Shown here: piece after piece, positions 7,667 through 16,458 of the stretch
Numbering within the stretch: position 1 is the stretch's first letter
How the letters are laid out: every line of letters starts with the position of its first letter
Origin: Acidimicrobiia bacterium
GTDB taxonomy: Bacteria; Actinomycetota; Acidimicrobiia; Spongiisociales; UBA5794
Length of the DNA: 64,000 nt
Direction: 5' to 3'
Assembly: GCA_036396535.1 (NCBI GenBank)
Contig: DASWKR010000030.1
Location: 62,001-126,000 of the forward strand
Translations under genes and position numbers: made by a program
The notes under the pieces: model-generated
What the model was told of the DNA's origin: nothing
Seen by the model: the letters and a program-made list of their open reading frames with translations, nothing else
Databases searched by the model: none

Positions 7667-8517
7667 CGCCCATCAGGATGGCCGTTCCCAACAAAGGGAG
7701 GCTCGAGGATCCGACGGCCTCACTGCTCGCCCAGGCAGGGCTGCGGTACGAGAAGACCGACCGAGCATTGAGCGTGCCGGTGCGCGGCGCCAACGTGGAG
7801 TTGCTCTTCGTGCGCGCCGAGGACGTCTGCGAGCTCGTCGCCGACGGTGTCGCCGCACTCGGTGTCACGGGCCTCGACCTAGTCATGGAGAGCGAGCTCG
7901 GGCTCGACGTCGTATGCGAGCTCGGATACGGGAACTGCACCCTGACCGCGGCGGCTCCCAACGCCTCGGAGGTGGCAGGCGTCGAGGACTTCGCAGGACT
8001 CAGGATCGCCACCTCTCACCCCAGGTCCACCAGCCGCTTCTTCGCCGGCAAGGGAGTCGACATCACCACCGTCCCGCTGACGGGTTCCGTCGAGGTTGCG
8101 CCCAAGCTCGATGTCGCAGATGCGATCGTCGACCTCGTGTCCTCGGGGAGCACCCTGCTCGTCAACGGCCTGCGCCCGGTCGTGACGCTCCTCGAGTCCG
8201 AAGCCGTCCTCGTCGCGACCGCCGATCGCCGGGCCGACGGCGGCGACACCGCCAGGGTCGTGACGATGCTGCGCGCCGTGGTAGCGGCCCGCCGCAAGCG
8301 GTACGTGCTCATGAACGCTCCGGCGGACGCCCTCCCCCTGATCGAGGAGATCATCCCCGGCCTCGACGCTCCGTCCGTGGTCCCCCTGGCAGGGAGCGAC
8401 CACGTCGCGGTGCACTCCGTCGTCGACGCCGACCGCTTGTGGGACGTGCTCCCCCGCCTCGAGGCCGCCGGCGCCTCAGGGATCCTCGTGCTGCCGATCG
8501 AGCAGATGATCCCGTGA
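7663..8517 (+). CDS. hisG: ATP phosphoribosyltransferase, long form
   Basis: A 284-residue enzyme that commits ATP and PRPP to histidine synthesis. It opens PIRMAVPNKGRLEDP and carries the PRPP-binding stretch VDLVSSGSTLLVNGLRP. The C-terminal 75 residues (from RKRYVLMNAPADALP) are the ACT/PII-like regulatory domain of the long form, so it should be hexameric, feedback-inhibited by histidine and independent of HisZ. The start is the GTG at 7663, with AGGAGA upstream and a 4-bp overlap with the regulator's stop; an ATG at 7678 would remove conserved residues. The stop overlaps hisD, consistent with translational coupling. Confidence 0.93.
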   Translation: MTPIRMAVPNKGRLEDPTASLLAQAGLRYEKTDRALSVPVRGANVELLFVRAEDVCELVADGVAALGVTGLDLVMESELGLDVVCELGYGNCTLTAAAPNASEVAGVEDFAGLRIATSHPRSTSRFFAGKGVDITTVPLTGSVEVAPKLDVADAIVDLVSSGSTLLVNGLRPVVTLLESEAVLVATADRRADGGDTARVVTMLRAVVAARRKRYVLMNAPADALPLIEEIIPGLDAPSVVPLAGSDHVAVHSVVDADRLWDVLPRLEAAGASGILVLPIEQMIP

Positions 8518-9818
8518 CGATGGAGATCCGCCTCGTCGACCTCCGCTCGGCGACTCGCTCCGAGCTCAACGCATTCTTCAGCCGGGCCGCCGTGCCGGAC
8601 CACGCCGTCCGGGCGGCGGCTTCGAACATCGTGTCGAGCGTCAGGTTCGGCGGCGACGCCGCGGTCCTCGACGCGGCAGAGCGCTACGGAGGGGGACGCA
8701 AGGACGGTTCGATCCGGGTGCCCGACGAGGAACTGCGGGCGGCACTCGACTCGCTCGATCCCAACGTTTCCGCAGCGCTCGAGACGGCGGCTTCCAACGT
8801 CCGGGCGTGCCACCTTCCGCAGCGCCCGACCGACTCGCAGGTCCAGGTGGGTCCCGGTATCTCGATCCGGCGCGTCTGGACACCGCTGCGACGGGTCGGG
8901 GTGTACGTCCCGGGAGGAGGAGCCGCCTATCCCTCGTCGCTTCTCATGGGCGTCATTCCGGCACGAATCGCCGGTGTCGGCGAAGTGGTGGTCGCCTCGC
9001 CGGCCGACCAGGGCGGCAGGCACCCCCAGGCGGTCCTGGCGGCAGCCGCCATGCTGGAGGTCGACGAGTTCTACTCGATCGGGGGCGCCCAAGCCATCGG
9101 TGCCCTCGCATACGGAACCCAGACCGTCGCCGCGGTCGACAAGGTCGTTGGACCGGGCAGCGTCTGGGTCACCGCAGCCAAGCTGGCCATATACGGCGAG
9201 TGCGCAGTGGACCTGCCGGCAGGCCCGAGCGAGGCTCTCGTCATCGCCGACTCGACCGCCGACCCCGTCGTGGTGGCCGCCGACGTGCTGTGTCAGGCCG
9301 AGCACGGCGAGGACTCGCCCGTCGTCCTGGTCACGACGGCCCCGGCGGTCCTCGGGCGAGTGCTCGACTCGATCGAGAAGCAGCTCTCCCGGCTCGAGAG
9401 GGCCCAAATCCTGCGAACCGCCCTCTCGAAGCACGGCGCCATCGTCCTGGCGCCCGACATCGACGCTGCCGTCGAGTTCGCCAACCGATTCGCCCCCGAG
9501 CATTGCAGCGTGCACACGGCCGACGCGCCGTCCGTCGCCGAGCGGATCGTCGCCGCCGGGTCGGTGTTCGTAGGGCACTGGTCACCAGAATCTGCGGGCG
9601 ACTACGCCAGCGGGGCCAACCACATCCTCCCGACAGGAGGCCTCGCCAAGGCGCACGGTCCCCTCGGCGTCGAGGACTTCGGGTCGTGGCGCCAGATCCA
9701 GGAGCTCACCGAGCAAGGCCTGGCGTCGCTGCGCGGCACGATCGCCACCCTGGCCGCCACCGAAGGGTTGACCGCCCATCGAAACGCCGTTGAGATCCGG
9801 TTCGGAGACGGCACATGA
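8514..9818 (+). CDS. hisD: Histidinol dehydrogenase
   Basis: About 434 residues, the usual size. It oxidises L-histidinol to histidine in two NAD-dependent steps with a catalytic zinc. Recognisable blocks are YVPGGGAAYPSSLLMGVIPA, IGGAQAIGALAYGT, KVVGPGSVWVTAAK, AEHGEDSP and FAPEHCSVHT, and the zinc/substrate region GANHILPTGGLAK near the end. Two starts are possible: GTG at 8514, overlapping hisG by 4 bp, or ATG at 8520. I report the overlap start because the operon is built that way; the two differ by two residues. The stop overlaps hisC by 4 bp (ATGA). Confidence 0.94.
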   Translation: MTMEIRLVDLRSATRSELNAFFSRAAVPDHAVRAAASNIVSSVRFGGDAAVLDAAERYGGGRKDGSIRVPDEELRAALDSLDPNVSAALETAASNVRACHLPQRPTDSQVQVGPGISIRRVWTPLRRVGVYVPGGGAAYPSSLLMGVIPARIAGVGEVVVASPADQGGRHPQAVLAAAAMLEVDEFYSIGGAQAIGALAYGTQTVAAVDKVVGPGSVWVTAAKLAIYGECAVDLPAGPSEALVIADSTADPVVVAADVLCQAEHGEDSPVVLVTTAPAVLGRVLDSIEKQLSRLERAQILRTALSKHGAIVLAPDIDAAVEFANRFAPEHCSVHTADAPSVAERIVAAGSVFVGHWSPESAGDYASGANHILPTGGLAKAHGPLGVEDFGSWRQIQELTEQGLASLRGTIATLAATEGLTAHRNAVEIRFGDGT

Positions 9819-10882
9819 ACGCACCGAGATACGAGTGGCAGCCGACGTCGGAGGAGATCGCCGAGCGCGCCGGCATAGCTCCATCCGAGGTCGAGCGGAT
9901 GGACCAGAACACGTCGCCCATCCCGACCGGGTGGGCACTCGACGTCGTCGCCGCTCCGAGCAGCCGCCTCAACGAGTATCCGGCGGCCAGCTACTCGGTG
10001 ATATGCGAGGCGGTCGCCGCACTCACGGGCCTCGAGCCTGACAACGTCGTGCCGGGGGCCGGGGTCGACGAGCTCATCCTGCTGGCGGGACGGGCCTTCC
10101 TGAAGCCTGGATCGAGGGCGGTGATGGCGGCGCCGGCGTACCCGCTCTACGAGATCGCTTCGCTCCAGGTGGGCGCCACCGTCGTCGAGGTGCAAGCTGC
10201 CGGTCCGGGCTTCGACTTTCCGACGGGCGCCGTGGTCGAGGCGGCCCACCGGGCCGACGTCGTCTGGCTCTGCACCCCCTCCAACCCTCTCGGCAACCGT
10301 GTACCCGACGAGGCGGTGGACGCCGTCGTCACGGCAACCGAAGGCGTCGTCGTGCTCGACGCCGCCTACGCCGAGTTCGCCGGCGACGGGTGGGCGAGGC
10401 GGGTGCGCCGGCACGGCAACCTCCTCGTGATGCACACGCTGTCCAAGGCATACGGGCTCGCCGGGGCGCGAGTGGGGTACGCCATCGGTCATCCTGACCT
10501 GGTGGCGGCCATCGATGGTGTCCGCCCTCCGGGGAGCATCGCCAGCCTCTCGGTCGAGCTCGCCGTCGCCGCACTGCAGGACGGCAGACGTGTCACGGAG
10601 CTGGTCGGCCACGTCGAGTCCGAGCGCGAGCTGCTCACCAAGCGGCTCGAAGAGGTGGGGCTGCGGGTGCTGCCTTCCGTCACGAACTTCGTGCTGTGCG
10701 AGGTCGGCCGACGAGCGCATGACGTCGAACGCCTCCTCATGGACCGCGGCATCGTCGTCCGCAAGTTCCCGACAGGCGGGCCCCTCGCCGACTACCTGCG
10801 ATTCACGGTCCGCACGCCGGCGGCCCACGACCGGCTCGTTGCCGCGCTGACCGAGATCCTCGACGCCGGAGGCGACACATGA
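9815..10882 (+). CDS. hisC: Histidinol-phosphate aminotransferase
   Basis: A 355-residue fold-type I PLP enzyme that transaminates imidazole acetol phosphate with glutamate. The PLP lysine is in HTLSKAYGLAGARVGYAIG; the cofactor-stacking region LCTPSNPLGN and the Asp/Tyr motif VVLDAAYAEFAG are intact. It begins ATG at 9815 within hisD's ATGA and ends overlapping hisB in the same manner. Nothing is unusual in length or composition. Confidence 0.94.
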   Translation: MNAPRYEWQPTSEEIAERAGIAPSEVERMDQNTSPIPTGWALDVVAAPSSRLNEYPAASYSVICEAVAALTGLEPDNVVPGAGVDELILLAGRAFLKPGSRAVMAAPAYPLYEIASLQVGATVVEVQAAGPGFDFPTGAVVEAAHRADVVWLCTPSNPLGNRVPDEAVDAVVTATEGVVVLDAAYAEFAGDGWARRVRRHGNLLVMHTLSKAYGLAGARVGYAIGHPDLVAAIDGVRPPGSIASLSVELAVAALQDGRRVTELVGHVESERELLTKRLEEVGLRVLPSVTNFVLCEVGRRAHDVERLLMDRGIVVRKFPTGGPLADYLRFTVRTPAAHDRLVAALTEILDAGGDT

Positions 10883-11463
10883 CCCGGAGTGCCGAAGTGT
10901 CACGCAAGACTCTCGAGACAGACGTGCGCGTCCGCCTCGATCTCGATGGGACGGGTACGGCACAGGTGGCCACCGGCGTCGGGTTCTACGACCACCTGCT
11001 CGGCGCCCTGGCCCACCACGCCATGTTCGACCTGGAGGTCACGACGGCCGGCGACCTGGACGTCGACGAGCACCACACCGTCGAGGACGTTGCGCTCGTA
11101 CTCGGCCAGGCATTCGCCGAGGCGCTCGGCCAACGGGCAGGCATCGCCCGCTACGGCGATGCCACAGTGCCGATGGACGAGGCGATCGGCACCGCGGTCG
11201 TCGACGTCGGGGGGCGACCATACGCGGTGCTCGACCTCCGCTTCCACGGTGAGCGGATCGGGGCGCTCGGAACCCAGATGATCCCGCATGCGATCGAGTC
11301 GTTCACCAGGGCCGCCGGTGTGACGATCCACCTCACTGCGGACGGTGCCAACGACCACCACATCGCAGAAGCGGCGTTCAAGGCGTTGGCGAGGGCGCTT
11401 CGTGCTGCCACAGCTCTCGACCCGCGTCGCCACGGGGTCGCCTCGACCAAGGGCGCCTCGTGA
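10879..11463 (+). CDS. hisB: Imidazoleglycerol-phosphate dehydratase
   Basis: A 194-residue monofunctional dehydratase; the N-terminal histidinol-phosphatase domain of enterobacterial HisB is absent, as usual in actinobacteria. Manganese-binding repeats are visible as FYDHLLGALAHHAMFDL, DEHHTVEDVALVLGQAFAEAL and ANDHHIAEAAFKALARAL, and RYGDATVPMDEA is typical. No histidinol-phosphatase gene (hisN) is in this window, so that step is encoded elsewhere. It starts in a 4-bp overlap with hisC and ends in a GTGA overlap with hisH. Confidence 0.95.
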   Translation: MTRSAEVSRKTLETDVRVRLDLDGTGTAQVATGVGFYDHLLGALAHHAMFDLEVTTAGDLDVDEHHTVEDVALVLGQAFAEALGQRAGIARYGDATVPMDEAIGTAVVDVGGRPYAVLDLRFHGERIGALGTQMIPHAIESFTRAAGVTIHLTADGANDHHIAEAAFKALARALRAATALDPRRHGVASTKGAS

Positions 11464-12077
11464 CTCGCCTGGCAGTCGTCGATCACGGGGCAGGGAACAT
11501 CGTTTCAATCGTTCAGGGACTCCGGAGGGCGGGCGCAGACGTCGTCGTTGCCGAGCACCCGGGCGAGATCGGGGACGCCGCCGGGTTGGTCCTGCCGGGC
11601 GTCGGCCGCACCGGCGCGGCGATGGAGCGCCTCGAGCACGCCGGGTTCGTCGGAGTGTTACGAGCTTGGGAGCGTCCACTCCTCGGGATATGCGTCGGCA
11701 TGCAGCTCCTCTTCGACGCCTCCGACGAGGACGGCACCCCGTGTCTCGGCATCGCACCCGGCGAAGTGGTTCGCCTCGACGACGCTCCACTGCTCCCCCA
11801 CATCGGATGGAACGACGTCGCCCTGTCCGGCGACCGTCTGTTCACCGGGCTCGGCGAGACGGAGCCGTTCTATTTCGTGCACAGCTACGCCCCCGTGCCC
11901 ACCACCGCGGGGATGGTCATCGGCACCGCCGAGTACGGAGCCCGGTTCGCGGCGGCGATCCGTCACGAGAACGTCGCCGGGGTGCAGTTCCACCCGGAGC
12001 GGTCCGGCCGGGCGGGCCTGCTGGTTCTCCGCAACTTCGTCACCGCCGCCGAGGAGGCTGCTGCCCGTGCTGCGTAG
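11460..12077 (+). CDS. hisH: Glutamine amidotransferase subunit of IGP synthase
   Basis: A 205-residue class I glutaminase that feeds ammonia to HisF. The nucleophile is the Cys in [12 protein letters not shown], and the His/Glu pair is in [10 protein letters not shown]. The opening [22 protein letters not shown] is typical. The GTG start at 11460 overlaps the hisB stop. The 3' end overlaps the hisF start by 11 bp, so the two subunits of the complex are translationally coupled. Confidence 0.94.
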   Translation: MTRLAVVDHGAGNIVSIVQGLRRAGADVVVAEHPGEIGDAAGLVLPGVGRTGAAMERLEHAGFVGVLRAWERPLLGICVGMQLLFDASDEDGTPCLGIAPGEVVRLDDAPLLPHIGWNDVALSGDRLFTGLGETEPFYFVHSYAPVPTTAGMVIGTAEYGARFAAAIRHENVAGVQFHPERSGRAGLLVLRNFVTAAEEAAARAA

Positions 12078-12825
12078 GAGGGTCATCCCGTGCCTCGACG
12101 TCGCCGCGGGGCGCGTCGTCAAGGGCGTCCGGTTCGTCGACCTCGTCGACGAAGGCGACCCGGTCGAGCTCGCCGCACGATATGTCGAAGAGGGTGCCGA
12201 CGAGATCTGCTTCCTCGACATCACCGCATCGAGCGAAGACCGAGCCACCATGCTCGACGTCGTGCGCAGGACGGCAGGGTCGGTGTTCGTACCGCTCACG
12301 GTCGGGGGCGGCATCCGCAGCACTGCCGACATGCGGGCCGCCCTTCGAGCCGGGGCGGACAAAGTCTCGGTCAACACCGCGGCGGCCGACCGTCCAGACC
12401 TCATCGGCGAGTGCGCCGCCGAGTTCGGTACACAATGCGTCGTGGTGGCCATCGACGCCAAACGCACGAGCGGCGGGGGCTGGGAGGTGCACACCAACGG
12501 AGGCAGGACGCCGACCGGCAAGGATGCCGTGCTGTGGGCGGCGATCGCTGCGGAGCGAGGCGCCGGTGAGATCTTGCTCACCTCGATGGACCGTGACGGC
12601 ACACACGACGGATACGACCTCGAGCTGCTCGACGCCGTCCGGTGCGCGGTCACCGTCCCCGTCATCGCCTCGGGTGGCGCCGGATCGGTGGCGCATTGCG
12701 TGGCGGCCCTGCGGTATGCAGACGCCGTCCTGGCCGCCTCGATCTTCCACAGGCGCGAGATCGGCATCGTCGAGCTGAAGCGCGGGCTCGCCGGCGCCGG
12801 AATCCCGGTGCGGGAGGTGGCATGA
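12067..12825 (+). CDS. hisF: Cyclase subunit of IGP synthase
   Basis: A 252-residue (beta/alpha)8 barrel. It starts with GTG at 12067, giving [20 protein letters not shown], the standard HisF N-terminus, with the first catalytic Asp in PCLDV. The second is in [10 protein letters not shown]. Phosphate loops read LTVGGGIRS and [13 protein letters not shown]. With HisH it makes IGP and AICAR from PRFAR and glutamine. The frame is open upstream inside hisH, but the alignment fixes the start. The stop overlaps hisIE by 4 bp. Confidence 0.95.
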   Translation: MLRRRVIPCLDVAAGRVVKGVRFVDLVDEGDPVELAARYVEEGADEICFLDITASSEDRATMLDVVRRTAGSVFVPLTVGGGIRSTADMRAALRAGADKVSVNTAAADRPDLIGECAAEFGTQCVVVAIDAKRTSGGGWEVHTNGGRTPTGKDAVLWAAIAAERGAGEILLTSMDRDGTHDGYDLELLDAVRCAVTVPVIASGGAGSVAHCVAALRYADAVLAASIFHRREIGIVELKRGLAGAGIPVREVA

Positions 12826-13433
12826 CGAGCGAACGCATCGAGCCCGGCGCCGTGGCGCTCGTCCCGATGGTCGTCCAGGACGCCGACACCGGCACGGTGC
12901 TCATGGTCGGGTACGGCAACGACGAGAGCCTGGCGGCGAGCGTTGCCAGCGGGCAGGTCCACTTCTGGAGCCGCTCGAGAGACGAGTTGTGGCGCAAGGG
13001 GGCGACCTCCGGCAACACGCTCGAGCTCGTCGGGATGCTGCACGACTGCGACGGAGACGCCGTGCTCGTCCTCGCTCGACCGGCAGGACCGACCTGCCAC
13101 ACCGGTTCCACGAGCTGCTTCGAGTCTGACGGGCCACCATTCGCCGCCCTCGGCAGGCTCCATGCCACGATCAAGCAACGCCTCGTCGAGCAGCCCGACG
13201 ACTCGTACACGGTGGGACTCGTTGCGGGCGGCGTCGACGCCGTCGGCCGCAAGCTCATCGAGGAAGCCACGGAGGTGCTGATCGCAGCGAAGGACAACGC
13301 CGCGGGTGACTCCGATGTCGGCAGAGTGGCCGAAGAGGTCGCCGATCTCCTCTACCACCTGCTGGTGCTGATGGCCGAGCGCGCCGTCGAGCCGGGGCTC
13401 GTCGCCAACGTCCTCGACGAGCGGTCGCGTTGA
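12822..13433 (+). CDS. hisI: Bifunctional PR-AMP cyclohydrolase / PR-ATP pyrophosphatase
   Basis: A 203-residue fusion (HisIE) for steps two and three. The N-terminal cyclohydrolase has [19 protein letters not shown], the metal motif [10 protein letters not shown] and [11 protein letters not shown]. The C-terminal pyrophosphatase (from about residue 110) has the four-helix MazG-like motifs [15 protein letters not shown] and [16 protein letters not shown]. Many actinobacteria carry hisI and hisE apart, so the fusion is a small taxonomic marker. It is the last gene of the coupled operon. Confidence 0.94.
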   Translation: MTSERIEPGAVALVPMVVQDADTGTVLMVGYGNDESLAASVASGQVHFWSRSRDELWRKGATSGNTLELVGMLHDCDGDAVLVLARPAGPTCHTGSTSCFESDGPPFAALGRLHATIKQRLVEQPDDSYTVGLVAGGVDAVGRKLIEEATEVLIAAKDNAAGDSDVGRVAEEVADLLYHLLVLMAERAVEPGLVANVLDERSR

Positions 13434-13491
13434 GTCATCGCAGAGTCGCCTCCCGGTGGAACCGCCCGCCGTGCCGCGACGTCTGAGCGTC

Positions 13492-13881
13492 ATGCGATCC
13501 GTCGCCGCCCTCGTGGTCACCGCCGCGCTCCTCGGAGCATGCACAGTCGAGAGGACCACCGAGACGATCCCTGGCTACCCGGTGTCGGGCATGGTCTTTG
13601 CAGGTCCAACGTGCGCCGTCGAGACCGATCCGCCAGATCCCGCATGCGCGGCGCGCCCCGTGGCCGGTGCCCATCTCGTCATCATGCAAGGAGACACCGA
13701 GGTCGGCGAGGTCGTCACCGATTCAGAAGGTCGCTTCTCGCTGGACCTGCCGGAGGGTGACTACGTCGTCGTTCCTCAACCGGTGGAGGGTTTCCTCGGC
13801 ACAGCCGACCAGGTGAGCTTCACGGTCGGGGCCGGGCTGAACCCTGAGGTCCAGATCGCCTACGACACCGGCATCCGCTGA
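13492..13881 (+). CDS. Small lipoprotein with a carboxypeptidase-regulatory-like fold
   Basis: A 129-residue exported protein. [17 protein letters not shown] is a signal peptide with lipobox LLGAC. The mature part contains [21 protein letters not shown], which has two cysteines, then [21 protein letters not shown] followed by [20 protein letters not shown], the pattern of a CarboxypepD_reg/Cna-B-like beta sandwich. Function is unknown. The start at 13492 is chosen for the signal peptide; no good Shine-Dalgarno site is visible, and a GTG at 13471 is possible. It follows hisIE by 58 bp and may be read through from the operon. Confidence 0.75.
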   Translation: MRSVAALVVTAALLGACTVERTTETIPGYPVSGMVFAGPTCAVETDPPDPACAARPVAGAHLVIMQGDTEVGEVVTDSEGRFSLDLPEGDYVVVPQPVEGFLGTADQVSFTVGAGLNPEVQIAYDTGIR

Positions 13882-13887
13882 CCCGCT

Positions 13888-13893
13888 TAGCCT
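13888..13893 (+). promoter_or_regulatory. -10 box of the DUF1697 gene (leaderless)
   Basis: TAGCCT, 6 nt before the ATG at 13900. Same hexamer and spacing as before the gene at 3009. Confidence 0.5.
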
Positions 13894-13899
13894 GTCGCC

Positions 13900-14436
13900 A
13901 TGTCGACCCGAACCCGATACGTGGCGCTTCTGCGCGCCGTGAACGTCGGAGGCCGCAGGGTCGCCATGGCGGACATCCCCCACCTCTTCGAGTCTCTCGG
14001 CCACGCCGACGTCACGACATATCTGCAGAGCGGCAACGTGTTCTTCACGAGCGGAGCCGACGAGGAGCCCACCCGGCGTGCGCTCGAGATCGAGCTGGCG
14101 GAACGACTCGGCTTCACGATCGATGTCGTGCTGCGCAGGGCCTCCGAGCTGGCGGCTGCCATCGCTCGGAACCCGTTTCCGGGCGCCGCGGCCGAGCCGA
14201 CGACGCTCCACGTGGCCTTCCTGGTCGCCGCCCCGACCGGAGAGGCCGTCGCCGCAGTCGAGCCCGACCGCTCCCCTCCTGATCGATTCGAGGTGCGAGG
14301 GCGGGAGATCTTTCTCAACTATCCACACGGCTCGGGTCGCTCGAAGCTCACGCTCGACTGGCTGGAGAGGCAACTCGCGGTGCGCGGCACGGCCCGCAAC
14401 TGGAACACGGTGACGGCCATCGCCGACCGTCTCTGA
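13900..14436 (+). CDS. DUF1697 protein
   Basis: A 178-residue cytoplasmic protein. The family signature is clear at the start (RYVALLRAVNVGGRRVAMADI, then LFESLGHADVTTYLQSGNVFF) and the end (SKLTLDWLERQLAVRGTARNWNTV). DUF1697 proteins are common single-gene units without an established biochemical role. It has its own leaderless-type promoter 6 nt upstream, so it is probably transcribed independently of the his operon. Downstream to 14553 there is only a short hairpin (GGGGC-TCTT-GCCCC, 14441-14454) and a second weak inverted repeat. Confidence 0.87.
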   Translation: MSTRTRYVALLRAVNVGGRRVAMADIPHLFESLGHADVTTYLQSGNVFFTSGADEEPTRRALEIELAERLGFTIDVVLRRASELAAAIARNPFPGAAAEPTTLHVAFLVAAPTGEAVAAVEPDRSPPDRFEVRGREIFLNYPHGSGRSKLTLDWLERQLAVRGTARNWNTVTAIADRL

Positions 14437-14541
14437 TCGAGGGGCTCTTGCCCCACAGCAGCGTCCTGACCTTGTCTCTCTGAAGGCAGCGGGGGCCTCC
14501 GCGTGCTGCCTCCGACCAGCGAGGTCGAGCTTGGCTCGCCG

Positions 14542-14547
14542 TACACT
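14542..14547 (+). promoter_or_regulatory. -10 box of the thioredoxin lipoprotein gene (leaderless)
   Basis: TACACT, 6 nt before the ATG at 14554. No convincing -35 was seen. Confidence 0.45.
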
Positions 14548-14553
14548 CCTCCG

Positions 14554-15033
14554 ATGCGCCGCCTCACGCTCTCTCTCGTCGTGTTGCTCGCCGCCTGCGG
14601 CGCCAGCTCACAGAGCATCGACGACATCCCCGAGCTGCCTGCCGTCTCCACTGCGGACCTGACGAGCCTCCTGGCGGGCTCCGACCTCCCGGTGATTGTG
14701 AACGTGTGGGCGTCGTGGTGCACTCCGTGCCGCTCAGAGGCCCCGTTGCTGGCGGCCGCCGCCGACGAGTACGGGCCGGAGGTGCGATTCGTCGGCCTGA
14801 ACGTCCGCGACAGCCAGACCCAGGCGAGAGAGTTCGTCGCCGAGTTCTACCGGGGAGCTGCCATCGAGAACGTCTACGACAGGGAGGGTGGCGTTCCGGT
14901 GGACCTCGGTGGCAGCCGCGCCGTGCCGTTGACCTTCTTCTTCGCCGCGGGAGGAGAACTGGTCGTCCTCCACAACGGCGTCATCGACGAACGAACGCTC
15001 GCCATCCAGATCGACGAGCTCCTCAGAGGCTGA
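14554..15033 (+). CDS. Thioredoxin-fold lipoprotein (TlpA/ResA type)
   Basis: A 159-residue exported protein. MRRLTLSLVVLLAACG is a lipoprotein signal with the cysteine at position 15. The thioredoxin domain follows, with active site VNVWASWCTPCRSEAPLL (CTPC), a middle stretch FVGLNVRDSQTQAREFV, and the cis-proline segment AVPLTFFF. It should reduce or resolve disulfides, or supply electrons, on the outer face of the membrane. It overlaps the next gene, an Lgt-like membrane protein, by 1 bp (TGATG). A second thioredoxin-fold lipoprotein in this window (29204-29743) has UGA at the equivalent of the first cysteine. Confidence 0.85.
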   Translation: MRRLTLSLVVLLAACGASSQSIDDIPELPAVSTADLTSLLAGSDLPVIVNVWASWCTPCRSEAPLLAAAADEYGPEVRFVGLNVRDSQTQAREFVAEFYRGAAIENVYDREGGVPVDLGGSRAVPLTFFFAAGGELVVLHNGVIDERTLAIQIDELLRG

Positions 15034-15749
15034 TGGAGTTCACTCTGCTCTTCGCCGCCGCGGTCGGCCCTGGTGCCGCCTGGATCGTGCTGCGCTTCGG
15101 GGAGCCCCACGACGAGGCCGAGGCTTCCCGGCGGGAGCTGTGGGACACGATGCTGACGGGGATCATCGCCGGTGTCTTGGTGGGCCGCCTGGCGGCCATG
15201 CTGACGGCAGGCGTGAACCCGATCACCCACCTCGGTGACGTCGTCGTGATTCGCGGTGGGGTCGCCACCGGATGGGCGGGGCTCGCCGGCCTCGTCACGA
15301 TCGGCGTGGCAGCATGGCGACGGCGCCGGCCGAAGCTCCCCGACGCACTCGCCCCGGCTGCGCTCACCGGTTTGGCCGGGTGGCACGCAGGTTGCGTGTT
15401 GCGGAGCGCCTGTCTGGGCACGCCGACGTCGCTCCCTGTTGGATGGGCGCAGCCGGGCAGCGAGATCGTGCGGCACCCCGTCGAGCTCTACGCGGCCGCC
15501 TTGCTTTTCTTGGCTGCGGCGCTCGTCTCGATCTGGCGCCGCCGCGCACCTCTCTTCGCCCCGGCAGGCGCGGCGCTGGCGGCCGCCGGGATGGCGCGCC
15601 TCGTCACCGAACCGCTGCGCCCCTCATTGCACGGCGGGCCCGTCGCGTGGTACGCCGGGGCGCTGGCAGCGGGAGCGCTCGTGGCAGCGGTGGCGCTCGC
15701 CCGCAGATCGGCGAAGCACGACCGCGAGCCGCCGCCACCGCGACGGTGA
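15033..15749 (+). CDS. Lgt-like membrane protein
   Basis: A 238-residue polytopic membrane protein. The segment RHPVELYAAALLFLAAALV matches the conserved C-terminal block of prolipoprotein diacylglyceryl transferase (HPxQLYE), and VVVIRGGVATGWAGLAG sits where Lgt has its Gly-rich, His-containing loop. The essential His and some Arg residues of true Lgt are not obvious, so this looks like a divergent paralogue rather than the housekeeping enzyme. AGAGG precedes the ATG. The 1-bp overlap with a lipoprotein thioredoxin suggests a joint envelope function; a specialised acyl-transfer or electron-transfer role is speculation. Confidence 0.72.
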   Translation: MEFTLLFAAAVGPGAAWIVLRFGEPHDEAEASRRELWDTMLTGIIAGVLVGRLAAMLTAGVNPITHLGDVVVIRGGVATGWAGLAGLVTIGVAAWRRRRPKLPDALAPAALTGLAGWHAGCVLRSACLGTPTSLPVGWAQPGSEIVRHPVELYAAALLFLAAALVSIWRRRAPLFAPAGAALAAAGMARLVTEPLRPSLHGGPVAWYAGALAAGALVAAVALARRSAKHDREPPPPRR

Positions 15750-15752
15750 GCG

Positions 15753-16091
15753 TCAGGGTCTCTCGGCGCGGTAGATGCGCACTTCGACGCGCTCGATGGT
15801 CACGAGGCCGTCTCCGATCATCGCCTCCAGCTCTGGAAGGATCGCCTCGATCTTGGGTGCGGTGTCGACGCACTCGATGACGATCGGCAGGTCCTCGGAC
15901 AGCCGGAGGATGTGGGCCGTGTGCAGCCTGCTCGACTTGCCGAAACCCTCGATCCCCCTGAGTACGGTGGCGCCCGCCAGCCCGGCACGACGCAACGTGG
16001 CGACGATCGCCTCGTAGAGCGGACGTCCCTCGTGGCTGTCCGATTCGCCGATGAAGATCCGGAGAAGGCGGCTGTCGGATGCGTCGTTCAC
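15753..16091 (-). CDS. DUF190 protein (PII-like), fluoride operon
   Basis: A 112-residue protein. RLLRIFIGESDSHEGRPLYEAIV, then LRRAGLAGATVLRGIEGFG, and the C-terminal TIERVEVRIYR are the DUF190 signature; the family adopts a PII-like ferredoxin fold. DUF190 genes very often accompany crcB fluoride channels, as here (14 bp after the second crcB). A regulatory or sensing role in fluoride export is plausible but unproven. It is the last gene of the riboswitch-led operon. Confidence 0.87.
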   Translation of the reverse strand: MNDASDSRLLRIFIGESDSHEGRPLYEAIVATLRRAGLAGATVLRGIEGFGKSSRLHTAHILRLSEDLPIVIECVDTAPKIEAILPELEAMIGDGLVTIERVEVRIYRAERP

Positions 16092-16104
16092 GTCGAGCTC
16101 TCTC

Positions 16105-16458
16105 TCATCGAGTCAAGTAATAGCCGAACGCGGCTGCCCCGACACCACTGACGAGCGGGACGAGCAGGTTTGCGAGTGCCGCAGGCCTCCAAACGGGGAG
16201 CGCTCCGAGGCGAACCGTCTCGACCATCCACGTCGAGAACGTGGTGAAGCCCCCGAGGAACCCTGCGACGACGACGAGCGGCAGCGAGCCGGAGTGGAGC
16301 CCGCCGGTCGCCAGTCCGATCCCGAGGGCGCCGAGTACATTGACGGCGGCGGTGCCGAGCGGGAGCGCCGACTGCGATCGTCTCTGGACCGCCCCGGTGA
16401 GGACATACCTGGACAGGGCGCCGACCGACCCGGCGACCACGGCAAGCACCGTGTTCAT
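16105..16458 (-). CDS. crcB: Fluoride channel Fluc subunit
   Basis: A 117-residue, four-helix membrane protein. It begins MNTVLAVVAGSVGALSRYVLTG and contains GTAAVNVLGALGIGLATGG (the Asn in the pore-lining helix) and GFLGGFTTFSTWMVE, the Phe-box and central sodium-binding turn. CrcB/Fluc exports fluoride as an antiparallel dimer. Two adjacent, diverged crcB genes, as here, are typical of heterodimeric channels in Gram-positive bacteria. The start codon overlaps the previous crcB by 4 bp (ATGA). Confidence 0.92.
   Translation of the reverse strand: MNTVLAVVAGSVGALSRYVLTGAVQRRSQSALPLGTAAVNVLGALGIGLATGGLHSGSLPLVVVAGFLGGFTTFSTWMVETVRLGALPVWRPAALANLLVPLVSGVGAAAFGYYLTR

Noticed and set aside
8016-9578. 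Minus-strand open frame of 520 codons across hisG and hisD
   Set aside because: Antisense to two certain enzymes; no domain and no plausible start.
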